Shown here: one piece after another, positions 1 to 12,634 of the stretch
Layout of the letters: each line of letters opens with the position of its first letter
Position numbering within the stretch: position 1 is the stretch's first letter
DNA from: Coptis chinensis
Taxonomy: Eukaryota > Streptophyta > Magnoliopsida > Ranunculales > Ranunculaceae
Length of the DNA stretch: 64,000 bases
Direction of reading: 5' to 3'
Assembly (NCBI GenBank): GCA_015680905.1
Contig: CM027381.1
Coordinates: 18,763,501 to 18,827,500 of the forward strand
Made by a program: the position numbers and the translations under genes
The notes under the pieces: generated by a model
Seen by the model: the letters and a program-made list of their open reading frames with translations, nothing else
Databases searched by the model: none
Told to the model about the DNA's origin: nothing

Positions 1-310
1 TGACAAAGTTACCACGTTTAGCTTCGTCAATCTAAGTTTGAATGATTTTACACTCGTTTAGTTTATTACTATTGCTACGACACAATCTGACGAAGTTACC
101 ACGTTTAATTTCGTCAGTCTAAATTTGAACGCTTTTACGCTTGCTTAGTTCGTTACTATCACTATGACAAAATCTGACGAAGTTACCATGTTTAGCTTCT
201 CCAGTCTAAGTTTGAACACTTTTACGCTCGCTTAATTCGTTACTATCGCTACGATACAATCTGACAAAGTTACCACGTTTAGCTTCGTCAGTCTAAGTTT
301 GAACGTTTTT
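1..310. repeat. 87-bp tandem satellite, four copies visible
   Basis: Units begin at 1, 88, 175 and 262, an exact 87-bp spacing, and differ by a few substitutions each. The last unit fades after about 50 bp. Each unit contains an inverted pair, TGACGAAG and CTTCGTCA, about 12 bp apart, so every monomer can form a small hairpin. The array probably continues left of the window. No coding potential is seen. Confidence 0.9.
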
Positions 311-1331
311 TCATCTTTAGTTCTTTACATTCATTTTTTATGTCATTACTTTCATCCCAACACCACGCTAATTTTTCATTTCACACCATTGTTTGTCCAC
401 CGCTTTACAAATCATTCTGTTTATCTATTGCTTTGCAAATCATTGTGTTCGTTCTTTTTTCTTACGATTTTTCTTTACATTTTTATTTTCTTAGCCATAT
501 GGACTTCGTTCACATGCCAAAGAGGGGGCGGTGTTTCGACCCCTACCTACGTGGCAAACGTCCATTGGTAGGGGTCTCCACTTTATTCGTTTAATCGACA
601 GAACTAAAACCCAATTTGCAATATCATGAATCAATGTACATACCCATTAACTCATGTGTCTAGGGCTAAACCCTAGCCACATGGCTTGCTACTTACGTAC
701 ATTAATTTATGTCCAGATTCATTTATTATCATTAATTAAGAGTCATGTTCAATTACAATTACTTGTGTTTCTACATATATAAATACTAAATTATTTTTCA
801 TAAAGAACTACGTTCTTCAGACTTGATCTCATCGATAATTTGGGTACATAGGCAACCGAAAGGTACAATCTCATTATTTTCTCAATCACCATAACTTTTC
901 TCACTACTTTTCTACGTTATTCATCTCATTCGTCACTACTTAGTATTTTGATCATATTTGGTCAAAACAATAATCATAACTAACAATGACTTTTAAAATC
1001 TTTTAATAAGTATTTATTATAATATTCAAAGTACCAATTATGAAATTTTGTGTATTTTGAATGCTAAAATTCAGCATTTATAACTTTTCTATCTGGTGTA
1101 AAATTCATTATAACTTAAAATTCATTTATGAAGTTGTAGCTTGTAGGGGACTCCCTAGATTTCTATTTATATATACCACGTGGTATCTAGTGTTAAGAGA
1201 TCCTTATTTCATCTATTGTTTGATCTGTACGTATTACATCTTGACTAATATACAGCACAGTTCTAGAGACTGAATGTCATTAAGATTGAAGAAGAGAAAC
1301 CTGATAAGGAGTTCTCAAAGACAAACTTCTT
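311..1331. other. AT-rich intergenic DNA, no gene recognised
   Basis: Short open frames here have low-complexity, Phe/His-rich products and no recognisable motif. The one clear structure is a perfect 10-bp inverted repeat (GACCCCTACC at 538-547 and its complement at 567-576) with a 19-nt loop, in a short GC-richer patch. Confidence 0.6.
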
Positions 1332-1339
1332 CCTATAAT

Positions 1340-1999
1340 TAGGGCTGGTTATCGAGCTACTCGTGTCGAGTTCAAGTACTAGGGTGCTCAAGCTCGGCTC
1401 GTGTATCTCTCGAGTCGAGCACGAGTTGAGCTCAAATTTTGTTCGAGTTTTATTTCGTGCTCAAACTCGACTCATCGAGTATTCAAGTAGCTTAATGAGT
1501 TTATATTCCTATTCTTCTAGACTACAAATTTGAATTTGATCATAAACTCTAGAGTTTGATTTGACTTGTATTATGTATAGGCTCGACTTCAACTATAAAC
1601 TAGAGATAATTGAGCATAAATAGACTCTAAATTTTACCTCAAGACCAAACTAACTTGCTAAATTCATCTAAATAAAATATTAAAATGCAACTACAATTCA
1701 CTAATACCATAATAACCACTATCAAACAACTATTGCAAGGTGTGCACATTATAAATACAATTAATATGTGTTGAGTAATTATAATCCAACACACTAACAT
1801 AAATAATTATCCCAAATAATTGTTAACATAACTATATAAAGTACGAACTGTGAGTAGCTTGCGAGCGTCTCAAGTTCGAGCTCGAGTTTTAAAATGTGCT
1901 CAAATTCGACTCATATTATTGAATGAGCGAGTTTGAGTTGAGCCTTCGACGAGCCGAGCTCGAGTTACTCACGAACAACTCGACTCGATGACCAGCCTA
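1340..1999. mobile_element. Non-autonomous hAT element (MITE-like), 660 bp
   Basis: The ends are inverted: the left starts TAGGGCTGGTTATCGAG and the right, read on the minus strand, starts TAGGCTGGTCATCGAG. The subterminal 100 bp on each side are rich in GAGCTCGAG-like and ACTCGA words in both orientations, and the middle is AT-rich. A perfect 8-bp direct repeat, CCTATAAT, lies immediately outside at 1332-1339 and 2000-2007. An 8-bp duplication with TAGGG-type ends is the hAT superfamily signature. There is no transposase ORF, so it must have been moved in trans. Confidence 0.9.
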
Positions 2000-2007
2000 C
2001 CTATAAT

Positions 2008-2614
2008 GGGTTTTTTAAAGTTTATTGTGACTTCTCCATCAGAAGTCAAAATTATTTGTTCTAAGTCATTATTAATGATTGGTTGTGGTTGAACAACATT
2101 CATTACTGTCCATGATTTTGGGAATTGAATTTCATCCTAAGAAATCATCCATAGGCAATTGTGCCTTCCCAATGACCAATATGAATTGGGCAGGGACTTG
2201 GATGTACCGTGAATTGGCATAGCTTAGGCATTGCCAGTCTTCATCTGACTTGCTTCTTTGAGTTGCAGTTTAAGACCAATGCATCTTGCCTCTGGCTCGG
2301 CAATAAAGTTGTGTGAAACACCAGTTTCAAATTTCAATCATGACTTTAGTAGTAGTCCCTTGAATAACCATGTCTACATACATGAGTCCTTTGTTCAAAT
2401 AGGCACTCTGTTCCTTTGGGCTATCACTAAGATGTTGAGAAACTGCATCGTGATCTTGTCTTGCTCAATTTCGGGCTTGACTACCCCCGGAAGTATTGTT
2501 CAATGTCAAAGATGAAGTTATCCAATTAATTGGCATCACGGGCACCTTTGTATGCTCAAGGTTAATTCTGTTTTGGGTGAGGCAGTAATCGTTTACAATC
2601 GTTCACATTTGTAC
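2008..2614. other. Unassigned low-copy-looking DNA left of the LINE
   Basis: This stretch and the DNA after 8667 were continuous before the LINE inserted. Both strands contain short peptide-like stretches (for example minus strand about 2260-2480), but stops interrupt them and I recognise no family. It may be a decayed gene remnant. Confidence 0.4.
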
Positions 2615-2679
2615 GTTGTAAGCAGAATTTTTTTTTTTGAATAAAGTTTTTTGGGTTTTGGCTGACCCTAACCTGTATT

Positions 2680-3270
2680 AAGATCGACAATATACTTTTC
2701 CACTTCTGTCCTCCTCAACATAACATGATAGTGTTGAACTCAAAGGAGGTACAAAATAAAAACATCCATTACAAGATTCCAACCCTGCTAGATGGTCTGC
2801 TACTCTATTAGTTTCCCGGAACACATGAGAGAAGACGACACTAGTAAAACTAGTAGTTAGATGAAGGATAGATTTGGCCACGCGTTCCTACAAAGCATAC
2901 CAAGGAGCTCTCTCTTTTCCTTGTAGGATCCGTGATAGCACTCGAGAGAGTCCGGCTACTATGACCCGCAAGTCGAAAGCATCACGGCATCCTTCTAAAC
3001 CTTGTAATATCGCCCGTCGGTTCGAAAAGGACTGATTTCAAACCTCCGAGAACCTAAGTATCCAAAAATCACTTCTCCATATGCATCTCGAACCACTCCT
3101 CCAGGTTCCCCATCTTATCTCTCAAACCGCTGCTCCATCTCGTATTGGGTTTAAAGACTCCTCTTTCAGGTTTTGCCCAAATGCAATTGAATTCTCTCCT
3201 TCCTTTTGTAATTGACTTCCAACCCAAGTCCGTCCACCAAGACTCTATCTTGAATGATTTGCCCCTCATA
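2680..3270 (-). pseudogene. LINE ORF2, C-terminal RNase H domain (decayed)
   Basis: On the minus strand the segment near 3180-3120 reads KPERGVFKPNTRWSS, where RNase H domains of plant LINEs have KxNxDGS. The segment at 2850-2790 reads HVFRETNRVADHLAGL, which matches their C-terminal H-x-x-R-x-x-N-x-x-A-D-x-L-A motif. Between them DAFDLRVIVAGL is the helix that normally precedes the active-site Asp. The acquired RNase H marks a subset of plant L1 lineages. Frame changes separate the pieces. Confidence 0.8.
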
Positions 3271-3439
3271 ATGTAACTTTTACATCATTGATCAATCTGT
3301 TCTTCACATTTTCCCAAGGTTGTGTGGTGTTTTTAAATCTTCGATTGTTCCTTTCCCGCCATATATAACTCATCGATGCACAAAGGAAAACTTTGGTGAT
3401 CTCTTTGTCAACGCGTTTTGTTTCGACACATCCTCATGA

Positions 3440-5340
3440 GTTCCAACCACTCACTATTCGAATCCGATGATCTTGTGTGTAGGCCCAAAACCCGCTTCAC
3501 GCTTTTTCCATATTGCTTGACTGCACGAGCATTCAAAGAACAAATGCGGTGAGTATTTCAGGAGGATTGTTGAAGCACCTTCTTTCCGGACCCGCCTATC
3601 TTGCGTTGGTATATTGTTGGACAAGAATTGCCATGTTGTGAAAGAGTGTTTGGGTAGCACATACTTCCCCAAACCGACTATACCATCTTACCCTTTTCGT
3701 GGAACTCGAGGGCATCATAAGTCGCCTTGGGCGTAAATCGCCGAAGTGGGTGGGTGTCCAAACCACATCATCTTTTGATAAGTAACAGTTGATCTCAGTT
3801 TGAAGGATAGCACTTTTCAGTGGAGATATAGGTAGATCATGTACCATGTGGTTCCATTCGCCATTAGTGATCAAGGCACTAACCTTTGCGGTGAGGGGTA
3901 TTTGGAGATTAGCTTTCGCAAAACTGTCTTCTATTAGAGGAATCTCACCACACCACAGGTCATACCATAAAAAGGTGTCATCCCCTGTAGCAATAGTGTA
4001 TCGAATAAACCTCCTTGCTGTTTTCCTTGCGTCCAACAAATTTCGCCACACCCACGAGCAGTCTTTTGGAGTAACCATAACCCAGAAAAACTTGTCCTTG
4101 ATGTGATGAATCCAAACCCACTTTACCCACAGGCTGTTTTCTCTTGCAACAATCTTGTACACTAGGCCACAGTATGATGCTTGGTTCCATAGCTTTAGAT
4201 TCAAGATTCCCAGACCTCCCTCTTGCTTGAGGAGTGCAGTGCGACCCCTACTAGCATGATGCATTTTATCTCCCATGTTTGACCCATTCCAGAGGAATTT
4301 GTTACATATTTTTGTCACTTGTTCCAACACAGTGAGTGGAAGCACAAAAGTTCTAGCCCAATATACATGAAAAGAAGATTTGAATGGATGAGTCAGTAGA
4401 GTTCCCGCATGTGACAAGCATCTATTTTTCCAATTCTGGATCCTTGCAGTAATTTTTTCTATTAGAGGTTGACAATCTCTAATCCCAAGTCTTGTGGACG
4501 TAAGTGGCAGTCCCAAATAGGTTATAGGAAGAATAGCCAGTTGAACTGCTAATGTATCTGCTATAAGAATACTTTCATCTTCACTCAGTCCTCCTGTAAT
4601 GAGGGTAGACTTTTGAGTATTGATCTTCAGCCCAGTACCTTCAGAGAATTTGTCTAGGACCTTCATGATCTCTATGGCTGATTGCATTTCACCTTTGAAG
4701 AAGAGCATAAGGTCATCAGCAAAACATAGATTGATAACTTTAGATTTCTTGCACTTTGGGTGAGCTTTGATGGTGTTGTTATTCAATTCCTTTCTGAACA
4801 GACAACTCAAGGCTTCCATGACCAGGACAAACAAGTATGGTGATAGGGGTCCCCTTGCTCGAGGCCCTTTGAGCATGAAAGTAACTCTCGGGCTTACCAT
4901 TTATCAGAATAGAGAATAGAGTAGTTGAGTAACATAGCTTAATCCATCTCATTGCATCTTGGGGAAACTTCCGGTTTGCTCAAAGATAGCTTCCACTGCC
5001 AACCAACTGATGGTATCATAAGCTTTACTTATATCCACCTTTAGGGTACACCTAGGGGAGATATACTTCCTATTGTAGCACCTGAGAAGTTCATGGGACA
5101 AGAGTAGATTATCTTGAATAGACCTTCCTTTAATGAAAGCAGATTGGTTTATGTCCACCAGTGATGGCATGATAGGCTGTAATCTATTCGAGATGATCTT
5201 AGCAACACACTTGTAAGTGGTGTTACACAAGGCGATAGATGGAAATCTGAAATCTTTGTCGGATTTTGGATTTTGGGGATTAAGCAGATAAAGGTGGAGT
5301 TGAATCCGGGTGGTAAAGTGTTTGTGGAGAACACATGGCT
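3440..5340 (-). pseudogene. LINE ORF2, reverse transcriptase and zf-RVT region
   Basis: The stretch at 5230-4949 contains the conserved NQSAFIKGRSIQDNLLL and DISKAYDTISW blocks (palm, first catalytic Asp). The stretch at 4900-3596 continues with a PLSPYLFVLVMEALS block and the catalytic FADDLMLFF, then thumb and connection sequence. A zf-RVT domain follows, with the W-x-L pattern and two Cys in ECSCSQAIW near 3500-3550. This domain order is that of plant L1 elements. There are frame changes near 4930, between 5230 and 5330, and around 3600-3670, so no complete polymerase can be made. Confidence 0.92.
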
Positions 5341-5889
5341 TATCGCCTTTACAAAATCAGCCCCAACTATCGACCAGCATGACTTAAAGAAGAATGGGTT
5401 AAACCCATCTGGTCGGGGGCTTTCAAGTTATCCATGGCTTAACAAGGCTTCTTTAATTTCTTCGTGGTTACATCATCATCCGGAAGAGTTGCATTGGGCT
5501 GTTTTCGATAGTTCCTCCGGCTTGCACTTCCTCAAAGATGTCTATGTTTACATCGGTCCATTTGTCCCACTGCTTTTCTTTGTAGTGGGTAACGATGAAC
5601 TCTACCACTACGCACCAGGTGATTTTATCACCATTGCTATCATTAATGGACCATATCTTATTCTTCATTCTTCTTTCCTTTATGAATCCGCTTGTAAAGC
5701 CCATTGGCAACTTGCTCTTTGCTTTATGTCCTCATACTCCATTCTCAACAGATCTGAATAATCCTTTTCGGCTAGTTTTTCTTGCGTAAAACAGATTAGA
5801 ATCCCTTGATTTGCATTCAATTCTTTTTGTATTGCAAAGAGTTTGATTCTTGCCGCCTCTCGTTCTCGCCAATATCGAAAAGTTCTCGC

Positions 5890-6760
5890 TTAGACCAACT
5901 CTTCAACGCCCCTTTTAAGTTCTTCATCTTCGGCTAAGATGTAAAGAGGGTTGCCCGCTATCAAAATATCCCAAAATGCTTTCGTATCGTAAAAGTTGGA
6001 TGTAGAACCCAAGCATTGCGAGAATCTAAAAGGATGACCATACCGCACTGGAGTGTACCACGTCACTATCATGGGGGTGTGGTCTGACACTCCTTGAGGC
6101 AAGAACTCAGCTTCAGATGCGGGAAACAGTGATCCCCAATGCACATTTACTAAGCATCTATCGATTTTTGAGCATTTCCTTCCTGTTCCCTCCGAATTAT
6201 TTGTCCATGTGAAAAAGCTCCCTGTAAAAGTCAAGTCCACTAGCCCAATGGAGTTTGCACAGTCAGAGAAGTCCCTCAGTTCTCTAGGATGCGCTGGTTC
6301 ACTTCCAATTCTTTCATGTGAAAATAGGATGCTATTGAAATCTCCACTCACACTCCATGGAGTATTAATACTGTTACTCAGAGAGATCAAATCATACCAC
6401 AGAGTCTGCCTTTCCCTGGGAGAATTACTGCCATATACCACAGTCAAAAGAAAACTATGGTTCGTAGGGAGGATTGTAACCTCACAATGGATCATCTGGG
6501 ATGATTCTTTAATAGGAGTCACTTGTATGAATCCTGGATCCCAGCAAAACCAAATCCTTCCAAAGCCAGATCCTTATTATAGTTGTTCGAGAGAAGACCA
6601 AAAGGGCAAGTATCTCTAATCGTCGTATTTGTCACTCGACTTTTGTCTCCAAGAACCCCATCATACCCAACTTATTCTCAAGCCTAACTTTATTAATTTC
6701 CCTTGCTTTTTGCTATATCATTGATGCCTCTAACATTCCATATTCCTAACTTCGACATTG
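5890..6760 (-). pseudogene. LINE ORF2, APE-type endonuclease region
   Basis: The N-terminal LGIWNVRGIND is readable on the minus strand near 6720-6760, and a long open stretch of 210 codons follows from 6522. It holds the family's central motif SGDFNSI, the FTWTNN block and the SDHTPM block that ends the nuclease active site. The enzyme nicks target DNA, and the 3' hydroxyl primes reverse transcription. At least one frame change lies between the N-terminus and the main stretch, near 6525-6650. Downstream on the same strand, the reading leads into the reverse transcriptase after further breaks. Confidence 0.9.
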
Positions 6761-7399
6761 TTAAAGAAAAAAAAAACCCTACTTATTTCCCCTCAACCCC
6801 TTTGTAAGAGAGAGGTTACTTCCTTCCGTGGCCTTTTGATTTCCCTCTCCCCTTCCCTTGTTGAACTTTGAAGGATTTCTTTCGCTCACTCGCTTACCCT
6901 TTTGTCCCGATTAATGCGGCCTTATCCGCTTGTTGTTTCGTTGGTTTCTAGTAATGGGTGATGCTATAGCTCTTGGGTGGTTCGTATGCTTTTTTCAAGA
7001 ATGTGATCATTGAACACTTGCTTAGGAGCATTGTTGAGTTCTTCATTGAACCGGGGTTCCATGTCTTTGTAAACCGCACATTCCTCGACAAAGCGAATTC
7101 ACTTGTTAGATGGGTTGTCAAGAGCATCAAATTTTGCAATTTGGTTCTACATAGGGAACCGGTTCAAGATTTGTACTCATTATATGAATGTCCTGCTCCT
7201 CCCTTTATATCTCCGCTTTGGAACATTATCGAGAGGTTGTTTTCGGTTTCTTGATTGTCCGCCTCATCCAACACCGAGAATGGGTTGTGCACCACTACAT
7301 TACTCGTGGTAGTATTCCAAGTTTATGACCCCATTATTGTTTTCCCCCTCCGGTGCATCCACCGATTGCTCCACAATATTTTCCTTCTCTTGTAGTATA

Positions 7400-8222
7400 T
7401 TCTTGCTCCATCCTCATTTCTCATACAACTAGTTCTGTCCACAAATTTGTTTGGGTGGTTGTGTTTTGGAACCCACGCTAGAGCTTACTCTATTTGGGCA
7501 TTTGTTGGTGTTATGCCCAAATCTCTTGCATATCGCGGCACGTGGGAGGGGTCCAAGGATACTCAACTCCTACAAGAGCAATTCTATCTTCACCCAAAAT
7601 TTTAAATCGTAAAGATTTTGGGTACTTGCGGTGTACATTTACCTCAACGCGATAGAAAGTTGAGTCTTTGCCTATTCTTAGTTCTTTGCATCCCGGCTCA
7701 AAGGTTTCCCAATTCTGCTCGCTATCATACTAATAAGGTCCACAGCTTGCTTAGGCAACTAGAGAATTTAACCCATATAGGGATAGTATTAATGAGGCTT
7801 CTTTGATATTCCAATTCCTCAGACCATTGTCTGATCATGAAAATTCTGCCCGCCACAAAGACTGGTCCCCCTTCAAGCACTCTCTTCCTATCCTCATCAT
7901 TTGAGAACTTGAAATAAAAGAGGTCATCATCTGTTGAGATCTCATATGATGCTGTTGTTTTCCAGGTTTTCTCCAAAATTCTTTTCACTAGAGGAAAAGG
8001 TAGTCTTTTATCAATGAAAAACCCCACCACATAATCATACCAAATATTACAACCCTCTTGCATTATTGAGTTTGGAACTTCAACAACTCCATCTTCTTCA
8101 GAGGTCTCTAACCATTCTAAAGTATCCTCCATAGCATTATTACCTTGGTTTGCAAACAGGGAGCTCCAGCTCAAAGGTGCCTCACCTCGAGAAATGGTTG
8201 GGGTTCCTGGATGATTAGCCAT
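7400..8222 (-). pseudogene. LINE ORF1: DUF4283 domain and zinc knuckle (decayed)
   Basis: The open part starts at the ATG at 8222 and runs 165 codons. From about residue 57 it shows the plant DUF4283 pattern: an opening WYDYVVGFFIDKRLPF, a central FYFKFSNDEDRKRVLEGGP, then FMIRQW and PIWVKF. This is the RNA-binding-like fold found in ORF1 proteins of plant L1 LINEs, which coat the element RNA. After a frame change near 7725 the reading continues to a zinc knuckle, ICKRFGHNTNKC, on the minus strand around 7490-7530, where the first Cys of the expected CX2CX4HX4C is replaced. The start is supported by its position just after a 5' UTR of about 430 bp. It is not expected to yield a full ORF1 protein. 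Confidence 0.85.
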
Positions 8223-8667
8223 TTCTCACAGACCTTTCTTCGTCTACTTCCTGTGGCTTGTTTTGAAACGTTGAAGGAAACCAAGATTGTTGGTTGTCTT
8301 GAGTGAACTCGCACTGTAGCTCAGTGTAGGATTTTACCACTACTGCACGGATGATAATGAATTAGTCTTTCCCGAACTCACACTCTTCAGGCAGTGTAGG
8401 ATTTCACCGGGAAAGACCAAAAGAAACGTAATCTAAGGGAGAAGAGCTTGATTTCCTTGACAAGCTCAACACTGATGACAATGGAGTTTTTGCCTGAAAT
8501 GGAAGGAAATCAAGATGTTGATAGGATAAGTTCTGTTCACCAACTAAAATTTGCTAAAGGCGGTAAAAAAATGGAGCACTGGATCACCAAAATAGGTTAA
8601 GTTATCTCACTCCCGTTCACCCCTATTTTGGTCCCCATTAGATCCGGACTCTGTTGTAAGCAGAATT

Positions 8668-9037
8668 AATACATAAAATGTGATTGTATTTTATTAAGAA
8701 CGCAACAATACCAAGTGTGGCCTGTAGAGACAGACAATAGGAGAATAGAAGATGTTTGGTATTCCCTACATATTTTTTCCACTATATAAAACATTATTTT
8801 TCTCATTTTTCTTTTATACAAGAAAACAATAAGTAAAAGAATCCAGTTTTGGTTCTCCGTCTCTCTTTCTCTTTCTCTTTCTCTTTCTCTACCTAGTACC
8901 TTCCTTCCCAGCCGAGCCCACGAGAGAGAGAGAGGAACAAACAAAGCCGAACCCAATCTGACACAAACAACAGCCCGAAAAAGAAGAGCCGTCGATGATT
9001 GTTAATTACAATTCTACCCCTTGATTGAGAAAAAAAA
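8668..9037 (+). promoter_or_regulatory. Promoter and 5' leader of the CCCH-RRM gene, with CT/GA tracts
   Basis: This DNA sits between the LINE and the start codon of the host gene. It contains a pyrimidine tract of repeated CTTTCT units at about 8862-8895 and a GAGAGAGAG tract at about 8922-8935. Y-patch and CT-rich leaders of this sort are common just upstream of plant start codons. No convincing TATA box was identified. The LINE ends about 385 bp upstream of the ATG, so it sits at the edge of the likely promoter. Confidence 0.55.
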
Positions 9038-12000
9038 ATGAAATTTGACGAGGCATCTCTTACTAAATACCTCGTCGAGAATCTCCAACCTTTGTAAGTC
9101 TTCTCCTTTTTATTGCTTACGTGTTGAATCTTATTTTAACTTCATTGATGGAAATGGGGTACCAGAACTTAGGTACTTTGTAGTAATGGATTTATATTAG
9201 GACGAGGAATGAACACAGATTGTATTGATCAAAACAAAATTATAAACTGATAAGCCGGTCATAGATAGTGAGTATTGTGGGTTGCATCTTTATCACAATC
9301 CTTTTTTCTTTTAAGTTTTTCTTTTGAGAGCTCAGTTGCCAGGGTGCCTGTTGTTAATTGATAGTTGCACTACTTACATAATGAAGTTGTACGAAGATGG
9401 TGAGCTATTAGAAAACAGTGAATCAACACAGGGTGATTTTAGTGTTCCCATGGAAACTGTTTAGGTGTTTTTGCCTAAGAAATTCGGAGTGTGATGGGAA
9501 TAATGGTTTTGACTCGTCATTATTTGGTTTTATTGTAATACATTGTTATGGAGAAGGTTTCTTGTTCATTACTTGTACTAGGTTAGTACAGACTACAGAC
9601 TGCCTTTGCCGCAGTGATTGTTAGTGGACTTATATGTATCAGTATTAGTGTGATGAAAGTTTTTAACATTTTGCAGGACAGAGGCTGACCCCGTGATTCT
9701 TGCAGAATATGTGGCAGCCTTGTTAAAGAAGGACAAACCAGTTAAAGAGTTACAGAATCTGTGTTCAGAGAAATTAGTTGAGTTTCTGGGTCAAGGTAAC
9801 TGTTGTCTTCCTAGATGACAAGTTTTCGTATTTGTTATTCTTTCTTATTTACTACTCCGAATTAGTTTCTTTTGGTCATAAGTACCAAGCATCTCATATA
9901 TCCAGAAGACACTAGTTTCAAAAGGTAAATTTCAATTCTTGTTTATCTTGTCATGACTTACAAGTATACAAACCGTGCTACATAGCGGTTTTTCTAAATC
10001 TTAAAACCCGTCCCTTGAGATCGATAGGTAGCCTGGTTTTTTTGGATTCTTATTCAAGAAGTGATATAAAAATGTTAGGGAGGCTAATTATATAATTTCA
10101 GTGACATAAGGGAGGTTCTAAATTTTGTAAAAATGAGGGATAATTATATAATTTTAGTGACCTGAGGGAGGTTCTTCTAAATTATTAAAAAAAGAGGGAG
10201 CTCATTCTAATTTCAGTGATGTGTTGGAGGAGCTTCTAAATTGTACAAATTGGGAAATCAAAAAATGCCTATTCGATAGTTAGGTGTGTGTGTGTGTGTG
10301 TTCCGGGAAGTCCGGCTTTCATATAGTGTAGAGATGACTATGGGAAGTACTAATTTGCTTTACTGGAAATGCTAGGACATGAAAGTTTATAGACATTTTG
10401 TGTTTGATTGATGGGAAAATGGTTTATAATTGTTATATTGTACACAGGGAAAACTATCACCAAATGCACTTTTCTGCAGAAAATTTGCTAGAGATAGTTT
10501 ACTCCACTCAAACACACCACATCATTTTGCTTCTTTTTCTTTTAAGCTTTGAGGAGTTGGAGTTTCTGTGCTTAAGGGCTAACAGTCTGGGTTTCATTTT
10601 TCCTTTTGCAATTCTTATATTGGTTGTGTTGGAAAAATAGTTTTTGGAAAGTTATTACTGTTGGCTGTTAATTAGTTTCTGTATATATATATTCTCAGTG
10701 CTGCTTCAAACCATTTTATTTTTTGCAGGTACAAAGTCCTTCATCAAAAAGTTGTTCCAGGCTTTGGAGGATGGTACTGTTGTGGCACCTGCCAAGACTT
10801 TAGATTCTACTGGGAAAGTTGAACCATCTTCATCTCTCATTACAGAGGATCAAATTGAACCAAAAAGTTCAGCTTTGAATCAGGGGGCGCTTTCTCCTGT
10901 TGGTGGGAGTGATCCAGATGAGAAGGAAGTCAGTGATGATGACGATGATGATCGCAATCATAAGCATAGGAGGCGGGAGACACGGTCCCAGTCTTTTGAC
11001 AAAGATGCACCAGGACAACCTTTTAGGCAGACAAACAGGAAGCGGAACAAACCTTCTGAAAATGGGCAGGGGTTCTTTAGGAATGATCCACAGACAAGTG
11101 AAATTCAGAGAGAGGGTAATCCTACTTCTTTGGGGCGAGACCTTTCTGCTAGGGTTGGTAAGAAGCGTGCTGGTTTGGGCCCATTTGTGCGGACCGGATT
11201 TGATTTAGGTCTGAGGGCTGGGTTAAATCAAGCATTTCACGGTGATCCTGTTACTCATTTTGATGTTTCCACAGCATTGGGTCGTCTCCCTACAGGCAGA
11301 GGAAGAGGAAGGGCTTCTGGCCCCTGGAACCAACATGATTTGAAGTTTAGTTCCGCTGAAACACTTGATTTTGCATCACAAATGCCTCTACTGTGTCCTC
11401 CACCTTCTAGCCTTTTTACTGGAAGGGGGTTACACCCTTTTGGGATGATTCCAGGAATGCCTAATGGGGTTCTAGATTCCCTCCATCCACTTGGATCGCA
11501 GATGAACCATTCAGTTGGTATTTGCATCCCCCACCAACGCTGTAGAGATTTTGAGGAGCGTGGATTTTGCCTGAGAGGAGATATGTGTCCAATGGAGCAT
11601 GGAGTAAATCGAATTGTTGTTGAAGATGTCCAGGTTTGTTGTATTATGTATTTTTTTATAAGTTCTTTTCATGGTTGTGTGTAGATGTGACTCTTTGATA
11701 AGCAATGTGTAGTGTTGCGTGTTTTGTTGTTTTCATTGGTTTCTTCTTTCTTGCATTATTTTTCTCTCGACCCTTTTGTTTCTGTCTCGTAGTAAGATAT
11801 TTCGTCGCACAACTTTTTGCCCTTTGGGCTGAATAATATATCTCTACTTTACCGACAAAAGAAGAATAAATAATTCTTTTATTGTTTCACGAACATTATT
11901 CTCGATATGGACACTGCGTTAATAGAAGTTGCATAGAAAGTTTGACAGTTTGAAAAGAAGACTCAGCATGGTGTCTCTGAGTCTCTGTGCATGTAAGCCG

Positions 12001-12634
12001 ATGGAAAGTAGTTGGGGTTGATGGTTCTTATCTAGGGAATCTACTATGCTTATAGCTGATTGAATCAGTTAACCTTTACATGTAACCAACCAGTCCTGAG
12101 AACTCCTCTCATCAGTTGGATTTTGAATTTAGACTCCTGCATTTTGAACTGCTTCGCTAGTGGCTTTCTAGTTTCTTCCGTTCGATTCCTGATCAGAGGC
12201 ATACATGAATAGTATCAGACATTAATCCATATATACATATACAATAATTCTCAAAAAAGTAGCTACTTAAGTTAACTTAAAATAAGTATGTAAGTAAAAC
12301 TTCACTTAGAAAATGAATTCAACCCTAATTTTTTGTGGATATGATATATTCAACATTAAGATCATCTCTACAAAATTTCAGCTCATTTGGAAACATTTAA
12401 TATTGACAAAAAATGATTGCAAAAACTCGACATTTCTGGACCATTATATTTCTTTTTAAAGATAACAAATTTTATCTATATTAGAGGTTTCCAAATGCAT
12501 TGAAATTTTGTGGAGATAATCTTTATAATGAATGCTTCATAACCACAAAATATTAGGGTTGAATTCATTTTCTAGGTGAAGTTTTATTTATGTACTTATT
12601 TTAAGTTAACTTAAGTAGCTACTTTTTAGAGAAG

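Larger units (their letters stand above)
2630..8652 (-). mobile_element. Full-length, decayed L1-type LINE with RNase H
   Basis: The element reads on the minus strand, with its 5' end at 8652 and a short poly(A) (T run at 2630-2638) at its 3' end. It is flanked by a perfect 15-bp target duplication, GTTGTAAGCAGAATT, at 2615-2629 and 8653-8667, which proves a single target-primed insertion. In order it carries a DUF4283-type ORF1 with a zinc knuckle, an APE endonuclease, reverse transcriptase, zf-RVT and an RNase H domain, the full plant L1 set at about 6 kb. The coding parts are spread over several frames with many stops, so it is dead, although the perfect duplication argues against great age. 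Confidence 0.95.

Noticed and set aside
299-594. Two overlapping plus-strand ORFs of 84-90 codons
   Set aside because: Low-complexity Phe, His and Ser-rich products in AT-rich DNA with no motif; chance frames.
5273-5761. Plus-strand ORF of 162 codons
   Set aside because: It lies antisense to the LINE polymerase region and has no motif of its own.
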